A stretch of DNA of 64,000 nt from Pratylenchus scribneri (Eukaryota > Nematoda > Chromadorea > Rhabditida > Pratylenchidae): the NCBI GenBank assembly GCA_030063045.1, contig JAQSEB010000032.1:1612001-1676000 (forward strand), read 5' to 3'. Under the pieces are notes generated by a model, which was given only the letters and a program-made list of their open reading frames with translations, did not search any database and was not told the origin of the DNA. The number at the start of each line of letters is the position of its first letter. Within the stretch, counting starts at the first letter, position 1. A program made the translations under genes and the position numbers. Below are positions 57,979-64,000 of this stretch, one piece after another.

Positions 57979-60900
57979 ATGGGCTGCGGCCCCTCCACCA
58001 GCAAATCACCACAGCCCACAGTGCCAGATGACAACCATTTTCCCTCAGTGCATGTTCATGTTTTTGGCCAACCTTTGCCCGCATCGCCTCCGCTCACAAA
58101 ACGGCCATCCCTGGCCACACCCCGTTCCAAATTGACTTCGCCAAAACAGAGCATTGCTGCCTCCCCCAATGCTGCTCAACAACCGCCCAGTGAATTGTGT
58201 AAGTCTATTTCGGATGGTTCCCTCCGGGTTCGGGGAGTCGTTGGTCGGGCAGTTTCGTCTCGAAGTCGACGGCATCATGAAAGACATTTGCGAACCCAAA
58301 CAACATTGGATGGAGAAATTGATGCATCCCAATATTGGGTGGGCCAACCAAATGAGAGTAATGGAATTGCCAAAAGTGGGAGTGAAAGTGTGTTGGCCCG
58401 GTGGTCAAGTCGTACAGAAATCTTATCAGCTGGTAAATCACCCCTTGATTGGCTTCAACCACCGGGCACTGTGCCTTTTGCCGCCGACCAATCCCACAGT
58501 CCCCATCAAAGCCCAATGGCATCAATGCCGAACAGTCCAAAAAGTTGTGATGGTGGCAGCCAAAAACCCACACCATGCCCTTCGCCCAGCCCTCGTCGGC
58601 CTTTAGCAGCAGCATCATCATTCCCGATAAATGACGTAATTGTACAACCGCCGGTGACAGCGGCGGAAGTGAGGCGAATAATTGCAGAAGAATTTGGGGA
58701 CAATCAACACCAATCGCCCCGACATAAATCCTCGATTAAATCAATCCATTCAAATACGCCGACACCTCCTCGGAATGCTTCATCGCCACTTTATCGATTT
58801 CGGCACAAACAGCAAAGGCCAAAAACGCCACAAATGTGTAGGGGAAATCGTCGTGTTGTGTTGTGGAACTCTTTGTTTAGTCCACAAAATTAAATTTCAT
58901 TCTTATCCACCCTGTTCTATCTATATTCTAAAATTTCAAATTCCATTAGGGATTCACTCACAATTCACAAAAACAAATTGGGGTTCTGGTTATGGTATTT
59001 TTAATTTCAATTTTCGTGTTGAAAAAAAAGACATAAAATCCTAATCAAAAAAATCATTAATCAATTAATTAATCTTCTCTTCTAATCTTAATTTTGGTGA
59101 GCATGGGATGATTCATTGGCCGTAAACTTTGGCCAAATCGTGATCTTTGGATTACTTAATTCCTATCTACTCTCATAAAATTCATACACAATTTTATGGC
59201 CAAATTATGGTCTTGAAATCTTGTGGTTTTCGATGCTATTGATGGATACAAAAAATAAACAAATTACCTAATATAATATAATATCAAAAACTTCCAATTT
59301 CATGCACTCCTTAAAACTTTTCCTTATATTCTATTCAAATTTAATTAATTCATTATTCACCAATTAATTCAGCAATCCGCTCCGCAATTCTTATCCAAAA
59401 ATGGTATCGCCGTTGCTTGGCTCGATTGGAGGCAAGGAGAAGAGCCAGCTGGAACATTTTCACAGCATTGGAATATGCCGGTGAACAAGACCAACTCAAG
59501 GTGAATTTAAAAAATTTTTGAAATTAATTTGCAAATTTTTAGTTGTACAATTTCTTCAATGAAATCATAAATGCAATGATCGAAAAGGATGATTTGACTG
59601 GCCGGAACAACAATGAAATTCATCAAGGTGTGTTGATCACATTAAAGCCTATTTTCTTTTTCGGGTTTTTAACTTTCAGCTCTCGTCCGGCATGCTTTTA
59701 ATGGTGAGTTTATGTGGATTTCTTCTTTATTCCTTCTCATTCCTTATCTATGAATAGTCTCCCACCATCAACCAAAAAACTTTCAGTAGCGGACGAGGCG
59801 GAAAAGGACGCAAAATTATGGGATTTGACCAATCCAGAGCTGTTCCGCGTCGACAAATCCTACAAAGGCCCCACAATCTCGCTGCCAATTCGAACATCTC
59901 ACGTGGAAGCGATGATTGAACATTTCAAGCAAAATAAGGCAAGTCAAAGCCAAAATAGGGATTTAATGTTCATTTTGTAGATTTTACCCGCTCGTTATTT
60001 GCTTACAATTTTACATGAAGCAAGAAAAGTGCTCAAAGGAATGACAACGCTTACCCATTTATCAACGAACATGAGCGGTGGACAAGTGACAATTTGTGGT
60101 GGTCAGTGTTAGCCATTCAAAGCAATTTAAATTAATTATATCCTATTCAATAAAGATCTTCATGGAAAATTCGACGATCTATGCATTATTCTTCACAAGG
60201 TTGGATATTTTAAAAATACCACGATGAAATTTATCGTTTTTTATAGAATGGATTTCCTTCAATTAACAATCCATATGTTTTCAATGGTGATTTTGTGGAT
60301 CGTGGCGCTCAATCAGTGGTTTGTAAATTAGATTTTATCAAAAAATATTTTTGAAAATATTTGAACCAACGGGGTATAAAGTTCAGAGGTCATGGGTTCG
60401 AATTCGCCCAGAAGAAAGTAATTTTTTTCAAGCTTGCTTTTCACTTTACTTTTATGCATTCTATAATATTCAAAAGTAATTCTAACAAAAAACCTTACTA
60501 TTCAATTAATCATTTAACTAATAATTTATCAATTTTTTTAAGGAAGTTATTGCAGTTTTGCTTGCCCTAATGATGCTCAATCCAACGGCAGTTGCATTGA
60601 ATCGTGGAAATCATGAAGTAGGAATAATAAAAAATGAATATTAAATAAATTTAAATATTTATTCAGGACCACATCATGAATTTGAGGTCAGTTGTTGATT
60701 ATTTTTAAAATAAATATTATTTTTTCTTTTAATTTAAAGATATGGATTCATCAAAGAGTTACAAACAAAATACAAGGACTCTGCATCGGCCATAATCCGA
60801 CTTCTTGAAGACATTTTCTCTTGGCTCCCATTGGCTACAATTGTTGATCGGGTACAATTAAAACAATAAATCGTCAAATTCATTTATTTTTAGGAACTTT

Positions 60901-62598
60901 TTGTTACTCACGGTGGCGTTTCAGACAAAACAGATTTGGAAGTTCTTGAAAGGATACCCAGAAATAGGGTAAATTTAAAACTAATTTTTGGATTGATTCA
61001 GCAATTTTTCACAGTACCAATCAATTCTTCGACCGCCGGTCAGTGAGAATAAAACTGGCAGAAAATGTGTGGACGTTGAAGAGGTGAGAATTTTATTTAC
61101 TAATTTGATTACACAATTAGATCTAGCATTAAGTAGGTTGGCTCGGGTTCGGGTTTATAAAGGAAATTTTTTAGCCGAGTGGGTAACCCTTCACTCTTGC
61201 AAAATTTAGGTCACAAGTTCGAATCCTCTCCGAGGAGAGTATTTTTCTCGAGACTGGTTCTTATTTTTATAAATTCTATAGTACATTTTAAGACCAAATA
61301 CAGCATTTCTCACCGGAAATACCTTATCATAAACATGTTCACACAGTTTAAATTATTTAATTTTTCAGTGGCGTCAAATTCTGGACGTTTTATGGAGTGA
61401 TCCAAAGCCTCAAAACGGCTGCTGGCCAAATGCATTCCGTGGGGGTGGTTCCTACTTTGGTCCGGATGTAACAAAGAAATTTTTGGAGAAGTAAGAATAT
61501 CATAAAATAAAATTTAATTCCAATTAATTTAATCAGAAATAATTTCCGATTGTTGGTCAGAAGTCATGAATGCAAATATGAAGGTTATATTTCAATTTTT
61601 TTTCCTTTTAAATCAATTTCATATTTAGGCTATGAATTCACACATGACAACCGTGTGCTCACAATTTTCTCCGCCAGCAATTATTATGAAACGGGCAGTA
61701 ACCGGGGTGCCTATGTGAAATTTCTTGGCAAAGATAAAGTGCCTCATTTTGTGGTTCGTTCTTCCATTCATTCCCAAAAATATAAGAATAAAATTTAATT
61801 AATTTTAGCAATATATGGCTAGCAAAATCCACAAGCGGGTTACGGTTAGGGAAAGGTAAATGAAAATGCAAATAATAAAAAAAAACATTCAATGTTACAA
61901 TTTAAGGCTGAGCATTGTGGAACAATCGGCAATAAAGGAATTGAGCGAAAAATTGATGTCATTCAACACGGAGCTGCAAAAAGAATTCACCCGGATTGAT
62001 TCAACAGGAACAGGTAATAAATTTAAATTTAAATTGAATTATTTATACATTTTTAAAGGCAAAATTTCCCTCCCCCAATGGTGTCAAAGTGTGGAGAGAA
62101 TAACGGATTTGGCAGTGCCTTGGCGTGTTCTCGCACCCAGATTGGTGACACTGACTGAAGATGGGAAAAATGTGCTCTACAGGCATCATTTACGAGTTCA
62201 ACTGGGCAAAACAAATGAACAATTGCCGGCAGGACAGGTTGGAAAATCAATTAATTTTTATTAAAAAAATCAATAAAAATTAATTTTAGGACTCCACTGG
62301 AATAACTGAAACTCTCTACAGGCATAAAAATACGCTGGAAACGCTGTTCCGATTTATGGACAAGGATAATTCCGGTCAATAATTTTTTATTTTTTAAAAT
62401 TATTTTTAAAATTTAGGTTTGGTCTCAATGAAGGAATTCCTCGAAGCTTGCCAAGTCCTGGGCCAATATGCAAATATTGACTTGACCGAAGATGGAATAA
62501 AAAGCATTGGAGAGAGCATTGATTTCAACAAAGATGGATTCATCGACTTGAATGAATTGCTCGAGGCATTTCGGCTGGTCGATCTTGGAAAGATGTAA
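57979..62598 (+). CDS. pef-1: PPEF/rdgC-type Ser/Thr phosphatase with IQ motif and EF hands
   Basis: Ca2+/calmodulin-regulated protein phosphatase. The proposed start MGCGPSTSK at 57979 is an N-myristoylation/palmitoylation signal like the MGC start of animal PPEFs. A long Ser/Pro-rich segment follows; it must splice near 58840 to the IQ exon ([20 protein letters not shown], from 59373). The catalytic core has all metal-binding motifs: [77 protein letters not shown] and [14 protein letters not shown] with [17 protein letters not shown]. The C-terminal EF hands read [28 protein letters not shown] and [14 protein letters not shown], ending LVDLGKM. The N-terminal segment is much longer than the ~20 residues before IQ in human PPEF1. 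The join to the 304-residue upstream frame is inferred, and that frame could be a separate gene. Confidence 0.85.
60355..60515 (+). mobile_element. tRNA-derived SINE, family A copy
   Basis: B-box GGGTTCGAATTC (60394-60405) after an A-box-like AACCAACGGGG, then the family body GCTTTTCACTTTACTTTTAT GCATTCTATAATATTC. It lies in a phosphatase intron. Confidence 0.55.
61160..61355 (+). mobile_element. tRNA-derived SINE, family A copy
   Basis: A-box TTAGCCGAGTGGG (61171-61183) and B-box AAGTTCGAATCC (61215-61226), then TCTCCGAGGAG and the body TTCTTATTTTTATAAATTCT ATAGTAC, ending AGACCAAATACAG. This copy has the best-preserved A-box. It lies in a phosphatase intron. Confidence 0.65.
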
Positions 62599-63593
62599 AA
62601 ATGAATAAAAAAAAAACAAAGATGAGAGCTCAATAACAAATATTTTAACCTCAATAATTAAATATTTTTTTGATGTTTTAAATTAATTTTATAAATTGCC
62701 ATCCCCGGTGAAAATGATAAACAATTGCTCTTTTTGATTATTTGCTAATTTGTGTTTAATTCAATAAATAAATATTTCTCTGGGTGTTCCATAGTCTCGA
62801 AAAAATCCATATTGTTGACGTAAGCCAAAAGTCAATATTTTTTCCTCCAAAGAACTTGCTAACAGCATTTCTGATGGATGTACCTTGCACTTTCTTCCAA
62901 AATTCCATCTTTTCCACTTTCCTCTCAACAAAAGTTCAAAAGCAATGAAAATAATTTAATTATTCAATTGAACTCCCCTATTTCTATACATGAGTAATTC
63001 GAAATAGATTCCAATTGAGAATTTTTGCTCGTAATAACAGAAAAACTGGAAGCCTAGATTTTTGAAAATCGAAAACCAATTTTTTTTTAAAAACCAAAGA
63101 CCTAGATTTTTGAAGAAGCGTAAAGAAAGATAGATTTTTGAAAAACCGAAAACCTAGATATTTTGAAAAATGGAAACCTAGATTTTTGAAAAATCGAAAC
63201 TGGATTTTTTGAAAACCAGATATTTTGCAAAAATCCCTTTTAAACCTCATTTAAAAAACTTCTCCAATATCAATCATTTTCATCTTAATCATTTATTCGA
63301 ATCAGTTCAATTCTGTCCCATTTATTTCTTGCTGCAATTCACCGAAGATGCACCCACTTCCTTTTCTATCAACCAGCCGCCACTCACTCAATTCATCTCG
63401 CGGTGGTTCGATTTTTCAATGCCCTATTTTTATCGATGCGCTGGAATTTAACCCTTTTCCTTTTTTGCATTTTCTAGAATGATTCCTTTTTTAATAATGA
63501 TGAATTAAAGACCAAAAAATAAATTTTTATCAAATTTCAGGCCATAATTAGTTAATCAATTTTAATTAAATTCATCTCAAATTATTCCGCAAA
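62599..63593. other. Intergenic; holds a degenerate short tandem repeat
   Basis: Between the phosphatase stop and the citrate synthase start. 63040-63235 has about six diverged copies of CCTAGATTTTTGAAAAATCG-AAAA. An open stretch at 63330-63450 has no recognised homology. Confidence 0.5.
63040..63235. repeat. Degenerate ~27-35-bp tandem repeat
   Basis: CCTAGATTTTTGAAAA, then TCGAAAAC or variants, recurs with irregular spacing. Confidence 0.7.
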
Positions 63594-64000
63594 ATGTCTG
63601 TTCTCGGTGGATTCATGCGAAGTAATAAACAAATTCTTTTTTGCAAGGTATTTTTCGCATTTTTATTAAAATTCATAAATTTCATAGAATCTTCTCAATT
63701 ATTCTCTCGCAAATTATGCATCCTCCGACTATTCCGTGAATTTGAAGGATGTGCTGGCAAATAAAATTCCGGCTCATCAAAAGAAGGTGGCTAAATTCCG
63801 TGAAGAAGAGGATGCAACGGTCGTTCAAAGCATCAACGTCGGAATGGTTTGGAGAAATTTAAATCAAACAATACTTACAATAAATTCATTTATTAGATTT
63901 ATGGTGGAATGCGGACAATGAAGGCAATGATTACCGAGACATCCGTTCTAGACCCAGAAGAGGGCATCCGCTTTCGTGGATATTCCATCCCAGAATGCCA
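63594..64000 (+). CDS. cts-1: Mitochondrial citrate synthase, N-terminal part (runs off right edge)
   Basis: First enzyme of the TCA cycle (oxaloacetate + acetyl-CoA to citrate) in the mitochondrial matrix. The start is the ATG at 63594 ([18 protein letters not shown], a basic presequence-like leader). After an intron, exon 2 gives [20 protein letters not shown], then [20 protein letters not shown] and [10 protein letters not shown]. After a second intron, [20 protein letters not shown] and [14 protein letters not shown] match the highly conserved eukaryotic citrate synthase start. The active-site His and Asp residues lie beyond the window. Confidence 0.93.

Noticed and set aside
57979..58893. 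The MGCG frame as an independent complete gene
   Set aside because: Animal PPEF proteins begin with MGC, and a phase-compatible donor near 58840 leads to the IQ exon, so one gene is the simpler model; separate genes remain possible.
63209..63451. An open frame ending SRWFDFSMPYFYRCAGI as a gene
   Set aside because: No start context, splice partner or recognised domain, and part of it overlaps a degenerate tandem repeat.

Overview
The window is eukaryotic DNA with nematode architecture. It is AT-rich, has many short introns that begin GT and end in TTTAG or TTCAG, and carries compact genes on both strands separated by a few hundred bases. The introns are loaded with small transposable elements. 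I read the coding genes by joining exons on conserved splice signals. Protein similarity fits a clade IV or plant-parasitic-type nematode, but the species is not established.

Layout. 1-1491 (-) is the N-terminal part of nucleoporin NUP98 with its GLEBS motif and an intron-containing internal duplication. 2485-2871 (+) is a short membrin/GOSR2-like Qb-SNARE. 3063-8956 (+) is a 22-exon karyopherin. Its first ~190 residues are importin-beta1 and the rest is exportin-5. One of its introns carries a Merlin DNA transposon with intact inverted repeats and target duplications. 9438-14548 (-) is an ISWI chromatin remodeller with a candidate alternative terminal exon encoding an acidic tail. 15100-15371 (+) is a two-exon small secreted cysteine-containing peptide, with exons too short for routine ORF calling. 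15554-22183 (-) is a multi-pass Tincar-like membrane protein with a Q-rich tail. About 22.2-28.4 kb has no recognisable gene and holds repeats. 28448-32144 (+) is the 3' part of an unrecognised Ser/Gly/Gln-rich coiled-coil protein. 32433-33290 is a 168-bp satellite. 33561-45116 (-) is DMXL/rabconnectin-3alpha (V-ATPase assembly). 45843-47305 (-) is the U5 snRNP 40-kDa WD40 protein. 47905-49597 (+) is an SRA1/Sec31-C-domain protein. 50021-50613 (+) is a probable mitochondrial ribosomal protein. 50720-54571 (-) is a TPR protein. 57979-62598 (+) is a PPEF/rdgC-type phosphatase with IQ and EF hands. 63594-64000 (+) is the start of mitochondrial citrate synthase.

Repeats. At least three dispersed small-repeat families recur in the introns and the gene-poor stretch. 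One is a ~300-bp foldback MITE with ~90-110-bp inverted arms (about a dozen copies between 16 and 52 kb). Another group is tRNA-derived SINEs with recognisable A and B boxes. The third is an intron-dwelling family containing paired AAACCATT motifs. Minisatellites of 26-27, 33, 39 and 52-53 bp and the 168-bp satellite fill the spaces.

No operon-wide pathway links all the genes. The left end does put an FG nucleoporin, a SNARE and a chimeric nuclear transport receptor side by side. The SNARE and the receptor are only 191 bp apart on the same strand, which would fit a nematode operon. The importin-beta1/exportin-5 chimera is the most unusual object in the window.
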